A DNA stretch of 64,000 nt from Fictibacillus sp. b24 (GCF_030348825.1 NZ_JAUCES010000005.1:992001-1056000); one strand, 5' to 3'. Shown: positions 8,301 to 16,593, numbered from the stretch's first letter. Made by a program: numbers and translations. Notes: generated from the sequence alone by a model not told the origin.

Positions 8301-8576
8301 TTGATTACAGTTGGTAATTATTCCTATGAAGTGATTGAAGATGTACGTGAAGCCTTTAATGAGGAACAATTTAAAGCGCGCTACAGTGAGATTTTACATA
8401 AATACGATTATATTGTTGGTGATCTCGGATACGAACAGCTTCGACTCCGCGGCTTTTTTGAAGATAACCACGAAAAGGCTACGTTCGATACGAAAATCAG
8501 CACACTGCCGGAATACATTTATGAATATTGCAATTTCGGTTGTCCGTATTTTGTAGTAAAAAAAGTAAACCCCTGA
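8301..8576 (+). CDS. yutD: Conserved protein YutD
   Basis: 91 residues, TTG start after ATGAGGTGAAG. Matches the YutD family (conserved in Firmicutes, function unknown) by VIEDVREAFNEEQFKARYSEIL, YDYIVGDLGYEQLRLRGFF and the C-terminal YCNFGCPYFVVKK. The small soluble domain carries a conserved Cys-x3-Cys (CNFGC). Ends in a strong terminator, so a single-gene transcript. Confidence 0.88.
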   Translation: MITVGNYSYEVIEDVREAFNEEQFKARYSEILHKYDYIVGDLGYEQLRLRGFFEDNHEKATFDTKISTLPEYIYEYCNFGCPYFVVKKVNP

Positions 8577-8598
8577 GTTGAATTCAGGGGTTTTTCTT
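8566..8598 (+). terminator. yutD intrinsic terminator
   Basis: AAACCCCTGA / TTCAGGGGTTT with the yutD stop inside the stem, followed by TTTCTT. Confidence 0.9.
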
Positions 8599-8643
8599 TG
8601 TCTAAGCGATGACAGTAAATGGTTTACTTAAGACAGCCAAGCT

Positions 8644-8931
8644 TTATGAGCCTCGAGAATCGTCATATGGCTGTTCTGTATGATATTCTGGGTCATCATG
8701 TGTCGGATGCGCACCAGGATCTTGTCTTTCCAGTCCAGCATGAAGGCTTTTGTTTTCATAGTTAAAGGCACTATAATATCGCTGTTCTTCTCTCCAAGGA
8801 GTGGATTTTCCTAAAGCCCTCTTAATGGGCGATCCATATGGTCCTTCAGGTAAATCCTCGGGAAGTACATAGTTACGACCGGTCTCCACATTCGAAAAAT
8901 CGGTGTATTGCCTTTTTTCTTTTTCGAACAA
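8644..8931 (-). CDS. Small hydrophilic protein, unrecognised
   Basis: About 95 residues, no membrane segment, acidic and tyrosine/histidine-rich at the C-terminus (HPTHDDPEYHTEQPYDDSRG); a PWREEQRYYSAFNYENKS stretch is the most distinctive part. TTG 8931 lies about 9 bases after GAGAGG and is preferred to ATG 8940, which directly abuts it. I do not recognise the family. Its place between yutD and the DUF3055 gene, on the same strand as the latter, suggests a small Bacillaceae-specific protein; no function is proposed. Confidence 0.6.
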   Translation of the reverse strand: MFEKEKRQYTDFSNVETGRNYVLPEDLPEGPYGSPIKRALGKSTPWREEQRYYSAFNYENKSLHAGLERQDPGAHPTHDDPEYHTEQPYDDSRGS

Positions 8932-9032
8932 AAAAACCATCCTCTCATAGGCCAGTTTAGGATAAGAACGTATCCTTATCTAAAGTGTGTCCCATAGAGC
9001 ATGATTCTTTCTTGGTACATTTTGATTACTGC

Positions 9033-9302
9033 TTAAACAACATCAGATAAAAAGTCACGAAGTTCCATCGCGTCTTCTTCTGTTAGATTAAACGCATGTT
9101 CTAAATAGCCCTCTTCTTCTAAATCGTCCTGGCCGATAATGGCATAATGACTTCCAAGCATGTTTAAAACAAGGGACTTCCCGTAATGACGTGTTGTTTT
9201 TACAATCGCTAGATCAAAACGTGTATTTCTTCCCATAAAACTCACAAAACGTGTTTCAGTCGTTTCCTTATCATCGTATAAGAAAAAGGTTTCTTCACTC
9301 AT
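9033..9302 (-). CDS. DUF3055-family protein
   Basis: 89 residues from ATG 9302, chosen because GGAGGAGGAACAAAGA stands directly before it. The ETRFVSFMGRNTRFDLAIVKT and GSHYAIIGQDDLEEEGYLEHAF stretches match DUF3055 proteins of Bacillaceae (family recalled from experience, not searched). Soluble, acidic, alpha/beta; function unknown. Transcribed divergently from yutE. Confidence 0.7.
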   Translation of the reverse strand: MSEETFFLYDDKETTETRFVSFMGRNTRFDLAIVKTTRHYGKSLVLNMLGSHYAIIGQDDLEEEGYLEHAFNLTEEDAMELRDFLSDVV

Positions 9303-9412
9303 TCTTTGTTCCTCCTCCAATAAATACATCACCAAATTTTCATTTGAGGCAATCATGATGGCTCCTACTTTATGTTACACTTTACTTGAGAAACTTACAA
9401 AAGGTGATGACT

Positions 9413-9853
9413 ATGTATTTTGTTGATCGAAAGAAAATCAATGAACATTTAGTGTATATGGATGAATTGTTAAAGACATTTAAAGAAATGTCCTTACCAA
9501 AAAAGCAATTGGAAGTACTGGCATTAGAAAGAATCGGACACTTATTGATCGAGTCGATGATGGATGTTGGAAACATGATTATCGACGGATTTATTATGCG
9601 CGACCCTGGAAGCTTTGAAGACATTCTTGATATCCTAATCGATGAAAAAGTTATTCCGAATAAAGAAGCTCTTTCTTTGAAGCAAGTCGTAAATCTCCGC
9701 AAGTCACTTGTTCAGGAATATACTTTAGCAGATGTAAAAGAAATATACAGTACGCTTAATAAACATATACAAGAACTTGAGGCATTTCCACTTCACATTA
9801 AACGCTATTTAGAAGAGGAACTCGGTCCTGTTTCAGCATTTCTGCCTGAATAA
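9413..9853 (+). CDS. yutE: DUF86 / HepT-like protein YutE
   Basis: 146 residues, all-alpha. DUF86 fold: HepT proteins are usually the RNase or AMP-accepting toxin partners of MntA nucleotidyltransferases and carry an RX4HXY active motif near the end. Here the matching place reads R-K-S-L-V-Q-E-Y, so the catalytic histidine appears replaced by glutamine. There is no MNT gene beside it. Bacillus YutE proteins are typically solitary and conserved, unlike mobile toxin-antitoxin pairs, so a housekeeping or regulatory role is likelier than toxicity. ATG 9413 follows AAAGGTGATGACT. Confidence 0.8.
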   Translation: MYFVDRKKINEHLVYMDELLKTFKEMSLPKKQLEVLALERIGHLLIESMMDVGNMIIDGFIMRDPGSFEDILDILIDEKVIPNKEALSLKQVVNLRKSLVQEYTLADVKEIYSTLNKHIQELEAFPLHIKRYLEEELGPVSAFLPE

Positions 9854-9940
9854 AATAAAGTAAAAAATAGTTTTTATACTTTTTTATATAAAAATGTACG
9901 TTTTCTTGTATTTACGGTAAAATGGTAACAAAGGATGGTG

Positions 9941-10597
9941 ATGACCATGAAGAATCACACCTCAACCCGTGATGAAATCATCTATCTTTTAAAGAGAAAT
10001 AAACGGATGACCGTTACGGAAATGGCAAAATCCCTAGGTATAACAGAAATGGCCGTTCGGCGCCATCTTAACACATTAGAGCGTGACCATGTCATTGAAA
10101 CGACTCTAGTGCGGCAAGCCATGGGAAGACCAATCCATTTTTATCATTTGACAGCGAGCGGGGACGAACAATTTCCACGAAACTATTCAGGACTTACAGT
10201 AGAATTCTTAAATGATATTGAAGAAGTGAATGGAACAGAAGCCGTAGATCTATTATTTAAAAGACGTGAAAACCGTCTGCAGGATAAATACAAAGATCGA
10301 ATGAATATCCTTTCTGATTTTGAACAAAAGGTAAACGAACTTGCCAACATCCAGAATGAAGCAGGATACATGGTCGATTGGAAGTCGGGAGAAGTCCCTG
10401 GTACGTATGTATTAACAGAATACAATTGCCCGATCGCTATGGTGGCAAATGAGTATCAGCAAGCCTGTTCATGTGAACTCTCACTGTTTAAGCGCATGCT
10501 TCAAACAGACGATGTAGAGCGTAAGACGTGCATGGCTAAAGGCGGAGATTATTGTTGCTATATTATAAAAGAAGAAAAGCAAACATCTGAAGTGTAG
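9941..10597 (+). CDS. ArsR/COG2345-type regulator with C-terminal cysteine cluster
   Basis: About 218 residues. The N-terminal winged helix (residues ~8-65, RDEIIYLLKRNKRMTVTEMA then TEMAVRRHLNTLERD) is a MarR/ArsR-like DNA-binding domain of the COG2345 type. The C-terminal half has spaced cysteines (YNCP, ACSCE, RKTC, YCCY), resembling the sensing domain of SufR-like regulators, which binds iron-sulfur clusters or metal. Ligand here is unknown. Starts ATG 9941 and ATG 9947 are both possible after AAAGGATGG. Has its own terminator overlapping the stop. Target genes are not evident; yutF follows. Confidence 0.78.
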   Translation: MTMKNHTSTRDEIIYLLKRNKRMTVTEMAKSLGITEMAVRRHLNTLERDHVIETTLVRQAMGRPIHFYHLTASGDEQFPRNYSGLTVEFLNDIEEVNGTEAVDLLFKRRENRLQDKYKDRMNILSDFEQKVNELANIQNEAGYMVDWKSGEVPGTYVLTEYNCPIAMVANEYQQACSCELSLFKRMLQTDDVERKTCMAKGGDYCCYIIKEEKQTSEV

Positions 10598-10627
10598 ACC
10601 GCTTCAGGTGTGTTTTTTTTTTTTTTT
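10582..10627 (+). terminator. Terminator with a 15-base T tract
   Basis: ACATCTGAAG / CTTCAGGTGT stem overlapping the regulator's stop codon, then 15 consecutive T. Confidence 0.88.
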
Positions 10628-10644
10628 CACTATCCAGAAACTAT

Positions 10645-10723
10645 AACTTGTTAGCATGCGTAACAAGTTTAGGTCGATAGTATAAGCGCAACTAAGTCTG
10701 ACGAAAAAGATTTGGCGTCAGAC
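10645..10723. promoter_or_regulatory. Two perfect hairpins before yutF
   Basis: AACTTGTTA (10645-10653) pairs with TAACAAGTT (10661-10669); GTCTGACG (10696-10703) pairs with CGTCAGAC (10716-10723), followed by AAGTTTTCTTT. The second resembles a terminator or attenuator 55 bases before yutF; the first resembles an operator. No riboswitch class is recognised. Confidence 0.5.
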
Positions 10724-10778
10724 AAGTTTTCTTTAGCAGTGGGCAAAATGATAAAGGTACATAAAAGGAGAGAATGTG

Positions 10779-11546
10779 ATGAAAGCATATAAGGGATTCT
10801 TGATTGATCTAGACGGAACGATGTATCGGGGCACCGAAAGAATTATGGAAGCAGTTGACTTTGTAAAAAAACTAAACGAACAAAATTTGCCCTATCTATT
10901 TGTAACGAATAACTCTTCTAAGACGAAGAAACAAGTGGCAGATGTTCTTCAAGGATTTGATATACCAGCATCTGCTGAGCATGTTTACACAACAAGCATG
11001 GCAACGGCTAACTATATTGCAGAAATAAAAGAAAATGCGACAGTTTATTGTATCGGGGAAGATGGCATTAGAGAAGCGCTGCAGGAAAAGGGGCTTCAGC
11101 TCGTTGAAGAGAATCCAGACTTTGTGGTTATTGGTATCGACCGTTCCATTACGTATGAAAAGTTAGCTAAAGCTTGCCTAGCAGTTCGAAACGGAGCAAC
11201 TTTTATTTCTACGAACGGTGATATCGCTCTTCCAACAGAAAGAGGGCTTCTGCCAGGAAACGGATCTTTAACGTCTGTTATTACGGTCTCTACACAAATA
11301 GAACCCACGTTTATTGGCAAACCCGAGTCCATTATTATGGAAATGGCATTGGAAACGCTCGGAACAAAAAAGGAAGAAACACTCATGATCGGTGACAACT
11401 ATCAAACGGATATTATGGCCGGTATTCGTGCGGGAATGGATACGCTGCTTGTTCACACAGGAGTGACAACGAAAAAACATCTAGAGGAAATTGAGGTGCA
11501 TCCAACTTATACTGTAAACGGATTGGATGAGTGGGATATTAAATAA
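10779..11546 (+). CDS. yutF: HAD-superfamily phosphatase YutF (NagD-like)
   Basis: 255 residues. Class IIA HAD hydrolase: motif I DLDGTMYRG, motif II FVTNNSS, motif III/IV GKPES and MIGDNYQTDIMAG. The family dephosphorylates small phosphorylated metabolites; in Bacillus its true substrate is not firmly known. ATG 10779 follows AAAAGGAGAGAATGTG. Neighbours yutG and yutH keep the B. subtilis order. Confidence 0.9.
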   Translation: MKAYKGFLIDLDGTMYRGTERIMEAVDFVKKLNEQNLPYLFVTNNSSKTKKQVADVLQGFDIPASAEHVYTTSMATANYIAEIKENATVYCIGEDGIREALQEKGLQLVEENPDFVVIGIDRSITYEKLAKACLAVRNGATFISTNGDIALPTERGLLPGNGSLTSVITVSTQIEPTFIGKPESIIMEMALETLGTKKEETLMIGDNYQTDIMAGIRAGMDTLLVHTGVTTKKHLEEIEVHPTYTVNGLDEWDIK

Positions 11547-11593
11547 TCCGCTACCACAGGTAATTGTTGCTTTGCTAAATCTCTTCATTGACA

Positions 11594-11722
11594 GTTGATT
11601 GGAGTGCAAGATGCGAGACTCCTGCGGGACGAGTGTGACAGGTGAGACTTCTAAGTGCGCAAAGCGCAGAGAAGGCTCACCGCACGCCCCGCGGAAAGCG
11701 AGCATCTGGAACGCAAATCAAC
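11594..11722 (+). repeat. Dispersed palindromic repeat, copy R1 (basic form)
   Basis: Terminal GTTGATT / AATCAAC, the right-arm marker CCCCGCGGAAAGCGAGCATC, an inner GGTGAG / CTCACC pair and a TGCGCAAAGCGCA tip: the whole unit folds as one hairpin. This is the plus-orientation reference copy without extra modules. Weak homology extends outward (TTGTTGCTTT on the left, AGCAGCAAT on the right). Located between convergent yutF and yutG. Confidence 0.93.
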
Positions 11723-11765
11723 TACTTTCAGAGAGCAGCAATGGTTAAAAACCAGCCAAAATAAA

Positions 11766-11811
11766 AAGGCTTAAGTCAAAAGAGAATTCCTCTTGTTCTT
11801 AAGCCTTATTT
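11766..11811. terminator. Terminator between yutF and yutG (bidirectional)
   Basis: AAGGCTTAAG (11766-11775) and CTTAAGCCTT (11798-11807), with A-rich and T-rich flanks. Confidence 0.88.
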
Positions 11812-12309
11812 TTATTCTTCATTTGCTGCGCGATGTGCCAATCGGCTGGACGCAGCGGCTGCAATAGCTCCCACGATATCATCCAAAAACGTATGAACCT
11901 TGCCTGTAGATTTATCATTTAACTTTTCTAAAATGCCAGGCTTTTGTTTATCAATAAATCCGTAATTTGTAAAACCAATTGAACCATATATATTTACGAT
12001 AGAAAGTGCAATCACTTCATCAATCCCATACAAACTTTCATCTCGAGCCAAAATTTCTTGAAGCGGCTGTTCAAGTTTTTTTTCTTCCGCTAACACATCA
12101 AGTGCAATGCCAGTAAGGATTGCATTTTGTACTTCACGTTTAGCAATGACTCTTTCAACATTTTCTCTGCAAACATCCATTTTTAGGTCAGGATGATAGG
12201 GGACTTGGAGAAAATAAACGAGTTCAGCTATATCGTTTACCGTAACGCCCCGTTCGTTCAGCTGTTTACGTGCTGTTTCTTCGACTTTTTCCACTTTTTT
12301 GTTTGGCAT
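11812..12309 (-). CDS. yutG: YutG, PgpA-family phosphatidylglycerophosphatase
   Basis: 165 residues. The PgpA-like fold is marked by the YGIDEVIALSIVNIYGSIGFTNYG region and a C-terminal KVHTFLDDIVGAIAAAASSRLAH helix with the DD pair near its start. The family removes phosphate from phosphatidylglycerophosphate in phosphatidylglycerol synthesis; whether Gram-positive YutG proteins all do so is less certain. It lacks obvious transmembrane helices. ATG 12309 follows AAAGGAGTACAGGG. Confidence 0.82.
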   Translation of the reverse strand: MPNKKVEKVEETARKQLNERGVTVNDIAELVYFLQVPYHPDLKMDVCRENVERVIAKREVQNAILTGIALDVLAEEKKLEQPLQEILARDESLYGIDEVIALSIVNIYGSIGFTNYGFIDKQKPGILEKLNDKSTGKVHTFLDDIVGAIAAAASSRLAHRAANEE

Positions 12310-12505
12310 CCCTGTACTCCTTTTCTCGATAAGTCTCCTTAGCTTTGTATAGTATATGTTTTCATGATAAAGTTATGAATTTATAAAAAGTGCTAACCAC
12401 TTCGCCTATATGGGCATACAATGTTGTATCCATAAATGCGGTGTTACGCTCATGATCACTTAAGCAATTAGCCGCTGGAAAGCTGAAGGGGTGGGGGGAT
12501 CGCCT

Positions 12506-13528
12506 TTGTTTGAAAGAGATATATTTCATCACTATCAATTGGTTTGTGAAGACAGAAGATCTGAATCTGGTTATCGAACATTCTATTGCAAAGGAAATCA
12601 ATATATCGTGATTCCGCAGCAGCAAATGTCCTATGAAAAGCTGCAAGAAATGTCATATATCAGTGACTATCTACAGCATCGTGGAGAAAATTCTCTGCCC
12701 GTGCTGCAGCCGACCATTACGAACATGCCTAGCGCTTATGTTGACGGCGAGTCCGTAATCATTTTTAAAGTAGAGCACAAAAAAGGAGAACAGCGTAATA
12801 TTGAACTAGGTTCTGAACTCGCAGAATTCCATAAGCGTGGTAAAGGGCTTGAGCAATATTATCCTGTTCAGCAAATTGCATACAGCCAGTGGCCAATGTT
12901 GTGGATCAATCGAGTGGATGAGATGCATAACAGGTATGCAGAAGTATCAGCAAGAAAACAAAGGAATGATTTCGACGAACTATTTCTAACTACCTTTCCG
13001 TATTATGAGGGAATGGCAGAGAACGCTATTCAATATATTACAGATTATCAGTTAGAAAGAGGACCAAAGGGAATTGGCTCAGCTGCCATCTGTTATGACA
13101 GATTCACTGAACGTTCTTGGATCAGAACTTCGAACAGCTTTGTTAAACTGCCAGTTGGCTGGGTGATTGACAGTCCAATGAGAGATGTAGCAGAATGCAT
13201 CCGTGAAAAAATTTATCAGCCAGAGTTCAGAAGTCACGAAGTTTTACAATTTATCGATGAATACGAAAAAGTGAAGCCATTATCAAAAGGGGCTTGGCGG
13301 CTTCTATATGGAAGACTGCTTTTCCCTTCACAATACTTTGATACGGTTGAAGATCATTATGCTAACGAAAGAGATATTGGAAAAGAGTTATATGTACGCC
13401 GCTTTACTGACTTAATCTCGTATGAAAAACAAAATGAATACTTCCTGAAAAGTTTCTTTAGATCCATCGGTCTGCCAGTTCGTGATTTAAATATTCCAGT
13501 AGTCGACTGGCTCGTTCCGATGATTTAA
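12506..13528 (+). CDS. yutH: Spore coat-associated protein YutH (CotS-like kinase fold)
   Basis: 340 residues, similar to YutH, a member of the CotS/YsxE/YutH family with an aminoglycoside-phosphotransferase-like fold found in the B. subtilis spore coat. A degenerate kinase-like layout is visible: FKVEH near residue 90 and GSAAICYDRFTERSW, ICYDRF standing where HGD-type catalytic loops lie, so catalysis may be lost. TTG 12506 is preferred because GGGGGGATCGCCT precedes it; GTG 12491 is the longer option. Confidence 0.8.
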   Translation: MFERDIFHHYQLVCEDRRSESGYRTFYCKGNQYIVIPQQQMSYEKLQEMSYISDYLQHRGENSLPVLQPTITNMPSAYVDGESVIIFKVEHKKGEQRNIELGSELAEFHKRGKGLEQYYPVQQIAYSQWPMLWINRVDEMHNRYAEVSARKQRNDFDELFLTTFPYYEGMAENAIQYITDYQLERGPKGIGSAAICYDRFTERSWIRTSNSFVKLPVGWVIDSPMRDVAECIREKIYQPEFRSHEVLQFIDEYEKVKPLSKGAWRLLYGRLLFPSQYFDTVEDHYANERDIGKELYVRRFTDLISYEKQNEYFLKSFFRSIGLPVRDLNIPVVDWLVPMI

Positions 13529-13533
13529 AAAGA

Positions 13534-13577
13534 AGAGGTGACTCAAAAATGTACTTTTGAGGTCCACCTCCTTTTTT
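13534..13577 (+). terminator. yutH intrinsic terminator
   Basis: GAGGTGACTCAAAA / TTTTGAGGTCCACCTC stem followed by TTTTTTTG. Confidence 0.88.
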
Positions 13578-13683
13578 TGTTCTTTTTAATCTAAAAAGTG
13601 CTCAGTCGTTTCTGCAGCTCGGACAAAATAAGAGAGTGTTCGTCTGATGTGAACAGCCTAAATGATATCCAAGGTAACCACTT

Positions 13684-13760
13684 TTATATCCGCGGATAAG
13701 CTTCATAATTCCGAGTATAGACAGAATAATTCCGCGTATAAAATTATTTATCCGATTTTC
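13684..13760. repeat. Helically phased degenerate array (4 units)
   Basis: CCG cores at 13690, 13711, 13732 and 13752, each preceded by an AT-rich ATAATT/TTTAT stretch (examples ATAATTCCGAGTATAG, ATAATTCCGCGTATAA). Spacings are 21, 21 and 20 bp. It fills the otherwise gene-free gap between yutH and the dehydrogenase gene. See the similar arrays at 5041, 31156 and 46318. Confidence 0.7.
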
Positions 13761-13862
13761 GACAAAGCCTTTCTAACAGGCTTCAAAAATATTGTGTACG
13801 CAGCCCCATTTCTTTATTTTCTTACCACCACATGAGAAAATAACAACAAGGAGTGAAAGCGG

Positions 13863-14828
13863 ATGCAAAGACCATATGTTTTTATTACACGAAAATTACC
13901 TGATGAAACACTAGTTGAATTGAATCAAATAGCAGAGGTCAATATGTGGCCATATGAAGAAGAAGCGGTTCCTCGAGATGTACTTTTAGCTGAGGCTTCA
14001 AAAGCAGATGGGCTGCTCACTATGCTTTCTGACAACATCGATGCTGAATTGCTGCAGCAGGCTTCATCACTTAAAGTAGTAGGAAATCTGGCTGTTGGAT
14101 ATGACAACATTGATATAAAATTAGCCAGCAATCTAGGCATTACGGTTTGCAACACACCAGATGTTTTAACCGATTCTACGGCAGATTTGGCGTTTTCTTT
14201 AATTCTCGCAACAGCTCGCAGAATTGTCGAATCGGCCAATTATGTAAAAGAAGGAAAATGGAACAGCTGGGGACCTTTATTGCTCGCAGGAGCCGATGTT
14301 CATCACAAGACAATTGGTATCGTTGGTATGGGGAGAATCGGTGAAGCAGTAGCAAGACGAGCAAAAGGATTTGATATGAAAATTTTGTATCATAATCGAA
14401 ATCGCAAGCCAGAAGCTGAGCTCTCACTAGATGCCGAATACAAAGATTTTCATGAGCTCTTAAAGCAATCAGATTTTGTTGTCTCACTAGCTCCATTAAC
14501 CGCGGAAACAAAAGGAATGTTCAACAGAGAAGCGTTTCAAAGTATGAAGGATAGTGCAATCTTTATCAATGCCGGCAGAGGAGCATCGGTTGATGAGGAT
14601 GCCCTTGTAGAAGCACTGGAAAACAAAAGAATCGCTGGTGCGGGACTGGATGTTTTTGAAAAAGAACCAATTGATCCAAAACACCCATTATTGTCGATGA
14701 AGCAAGTTGTAACACTCCCGCATATCGGCAGTGCCAGTGTAGAAACAAGAATGAAAATGGCTGCACTTGCCTGCAGAAACATAGCAAATATATTGAACGG
14801 AAAAGAGCCTGAAACACCTGTCAAATAA
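13863..14828 (+). CDS. D-2-hydroxyacid dehydrogenase (glyoxylate/hydroxypyruvate reductase type)
   Basis: 321 residues. NAD(P)-dependent D-isomer 2-hydroxyacid dehydrogenase: cofactor loop GIVGMGRIGEAVARRAKGF (about 148-166), catalytic Arg in INAGRGASVDEDALVEAL, Glu in GLDVFEKEP and His in LPHIGSAS. Layout resembles GyaR/GhrB-type glyoxylate or hydroxypyruvate reductases. Ribosome binding site AAGGAGTGAAAGCG. The SDR gene follows after 12 bases, so the two are probably one operon that reduces related keto compounds; the true substrate is unknown. Confidence 0.88.
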   Translation: MQRPYVFITRKLPDETLVELNQIAEVNMWPYEEEAVPRDVLLAEASKADGLLTMLSDNIDAELLQQASSLKVVGNLAVGYDNIDIKLASNLGITVCNTPDVLTDSTADLAFSLILATARRIVESANYVKEGKWNSWGPLLLAGADVHHKTIGIVGMGRIGEAVARRAKGFDMKILYHNRNRKPEAELSLDAEYKDFHELLKQSDFVVSLAPLTAETKGMFNREAFQSMKDSAIFINAGRGASVDEDALVEALENKRIAGAGLDVFEKEPIDPKHPLLSMKQVVTLPHIGSASVETRMKMAALACRNIANILNGKEPETPVK

Positions 14829-14840
14829 GGAGGAACTGTA

Positions 14841-15617
14841 TTGATTCGTTCTTTAGAAGGAAAAACAGCCATTGTCACAGGGGCTAGCCGAATAAATGGA
14901 ATCGGAGCAGAGGTTTGTTTACAGCTCGCAAAAAGAGGAGCAGACATCTTCTTTACGACATGGGGTACATATGACAAGGATATGCATGCAGGCGATCATC
15001 AAAGTGACCCAGATCGCCTTGTTGAAAAAATTCAGAGTTATGGCGTGAAGGCTGTTTATGAAGAAGTTGACTTGAGCGTTTCTAATCATATTTCACTTCT
15101 TTTTGAAAAACTAGAGCAAAAATTAGGACCATCAAGTATTCTTGTAAACAACGCTTGTTTTTCAAAAAATCATAAGTGGGAAGATACAACGAGTGAAATT
15201 CTTGATTCTCATTATGAGATCAACATTCGGGCTACGACCCTTTTAAGCGTAGAATTCGCAAAGCGTTTTACAGGGGAAAGAGGCAGCATTATTCATCTAA
15301 CTTCAGGTCAGTCAAAAGGCCCGATGACAGGTGAGCTTGCCTATGCTGCAACAAAAGGAGCGATCGATGCGCTCACTGTTACGCTGGCAGCTGAAATCGG
15401 ACATAAAGGTATTACGGTTAATGCGGTTAATCCAGGTCCAACAGATACGGGATGGATGACTGACGATGTGCAAAACGTTCTCCTGCCTAAGTTTCCGTTA
15501 GGAAGAATCGGAAAACCAGAAGATGCGGCAAGATTGATCGCGTTTTTAGCATCGCCCGAAGCAGAGTGGATAACAGGGCAAATCATCCATTCAGAAGGCG
15601 GTTTTTTAAGACAATAA
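14841..15617 (+). CDS. SDR-family oxidoreductase
   Basis: 258 residues from a TTG start after AAGGAGGAACTGTA. Short-chain dehydrogenase/reductase: N-terminal GASRINGIGAEV (a variant of TGxxxGIG with two extra residues), NNAC, HLTSGQ and catalytic Y-x3-K in YAATKGA, then NPGPTDTGWM. The altered cofactor loop and the long THWGTYDKDMHAG-like region (FFTTWGTYDKDMHAG) are typical of a subgroup of Bacillus SDRs annotated as 3-ketoacyl-ACP reductase-like. Substrate unknown. Confidence 0.85.
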   Translation: MIRSLEGKTAIVTGASRINGIGAEVCLQLAKRGADIFFTTWGTYDKDMHAGDHQSDPDRLVEKIQSYGVKAVYEEVDLSVSNHISLLFEKLEQKLGPSSILVNNACFSKNHKWEDTTSEILDSHYEINIRATTLLSVEFAKRFTGERGSIIHLTSGQSKGPMTGELAYAATKGAIDALTVTLAAEIGHKGITVNAVNPGPTDTGWMTDDVQNVLLPKFPLGRIGKPEDAARLIAFLASPEAEWITGQIIHSEGGFLRQ

Positions 15618-15714
15618 TAAATAACATTTGTGACTGGCTTTTGTGGTTTGATTATCTGACCATAAAGTCAGTTTTTGCTTTAGGGTGTTTTCGCAAACTT
15701 TGTTGCTTTTGGAA

Positions 15715-15975
15715 GTGGTTGATTTCCGTTCCAGGTGCTCGCTTTCCGCGGGGCAGGCGGTGAGCCACATTCGCAACGTTTCACTTTTAAGTGTCTCACC
15801 TGTCTAGTTGCAGTGGCTGAACGAGCCACTACCACTTTTCGGACTGCCCGCCTCAAGGAAGTAATCTTGCTCCTGCGTCTACATGTTCATGCTACCGTAG
15901 TAAGCTTCCTCGTCGCATGCCTTGCGAGACGTTTCTCAGGTGGTAGGCACCCACCTTGCACTCCAATCAACTGTC
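15715..15975 (-). repeat. Dispersed palindromic repeat, copy R2 (long, with an empty inner module)
   Basis: Minus orientation: starts GGTTGATTTCCG and ends CCAATCAACTG. It carries AGTGGCTGAACGAGCCACT, the short (empty) form of the inner module filled in R5 and R10, and a divergent segment (15875-15960) with TACATGTTCATGCTACCGTAG. Outer flanks include TTTGTTGCTTTT (left) and GAAAGCAACAAT (about 16000), an inverted pair outside the core. Confidence 0.88.
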
Positions 15976-16370
15976 ATAGAAGCAAATAAATAATTTGAAA
16001 GCAACAATCTTTTTAGAATAGAGCGTTTATTATTAGGCATCTCTCTAAAAGATTGAATTATTGCATTCATCTTTCGTGGCAAGTTGATAGTGCGACCCGT
16101 GCTTGCAATTTTAGAAGCTTCTCGAAAAGCTTGAGACGAGAAGAGCTCACTTAGGCAGCATTTCCTTGTAGACGAAGGACCAACATGCATCTTTGAATGT
16201 GTCTATTTCAAAGGCTTATCCCACTAGCAAAACTCCTGAGTTCCATCCTCGAAAAGCATTTAAATCTCCATATTTATACATTTTCTTACAATGGTCCTTT
16301 TCTTAAGAGTATTTCATTCGGGTTTATTTATTTATTTATTTATTTATTTGTTTCATTTCTTCTGTGCAAA
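15976..16370. other. Gene-free stretch with an ATTT microsatellite
   Basis: About 395 bases with no supported gene. The first 50 bases are the outer flank of R2 (AAAGCAACAATC, AGAATAGAGC). The rest has stop-ridden or unconvincing frames. Positions 16322-16350 are a run of TTTA units (about seven), ending just before R3. Confidence 0.7.
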
Positions 16371-16500
16371 GTTGATTGGAGTGTAAGATGCGAGACTCCT
16401 GGGGGGTCAGCGGGACAGGTGAGACACCTATGGGCGCATAGCGCCGGGGTGGCTCACTGCACGCCCCCCGGAAAGCGAGCATCTGAAACGGAGATCAACT
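16371..16500 (+). repeat. Dispersed palindromic repeat, copy R3 (basic form)
   Basis: Plus orientation, GTTGATTGGAGTGTAAGATG to CTGAAACGGAGATCAACT, same length as R1. The GC-rich middle is changed (CTCCTGGGGGGTCAGCGGG, paired with ACGCCCCCCGG), a compensatory change that keeps the stem. Lies 125 bases before argC. Confidence 0.93.
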
Positions 16501-16564
16501 ACATCCAAAAACACCGATATTTACCTAAAGAATCAAAGAAAATAAAAAATTTATAAATATACTA

Positions 16565-16593
16565 TTGAATTAATTTTTATACAGTCCTATAAT
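16565..16593 (+). promoter_or_regulatory. Arginine operon promoter with a possible ARG box
   Basis: TTGAAT (16565-16570), 17 bases, TATAAT (16588-16593), about 30 bases before argC. The spacer TTGAATTAATTTTTATACAG loosely resembles an AhrC/ArgR operator; that part is tentative. Confidence 0.72.

Noticed and set aside
9386-9853. A toxin-antitoxin pair around the HepT-like gene
   Set aside because: No nucleotidyltransferase gene is next to it and the catalytic histidine is missing.
11594-11722. R1 and relatives as simple intrinsic terminators
   Set aside because: They lack T tracts, are much longer than terminators, and genuine terminators stand beside several of them (11766, 39046, 49881, 61402).
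15735-16190. Open frames on both strands in the repeat-rich gap before argC
   Set aside because: They run across R2 and its flanks; the same frames recur at other copies, so they follow from the repeat's high GC and lack of stops. No ribosome site.
16322-16350. ATTT microsatellite as a phase-variation switch
   Set aside because: It lies outside any coding frame and is separated from the argC promoter by repeat R3, so a switch is not supported.
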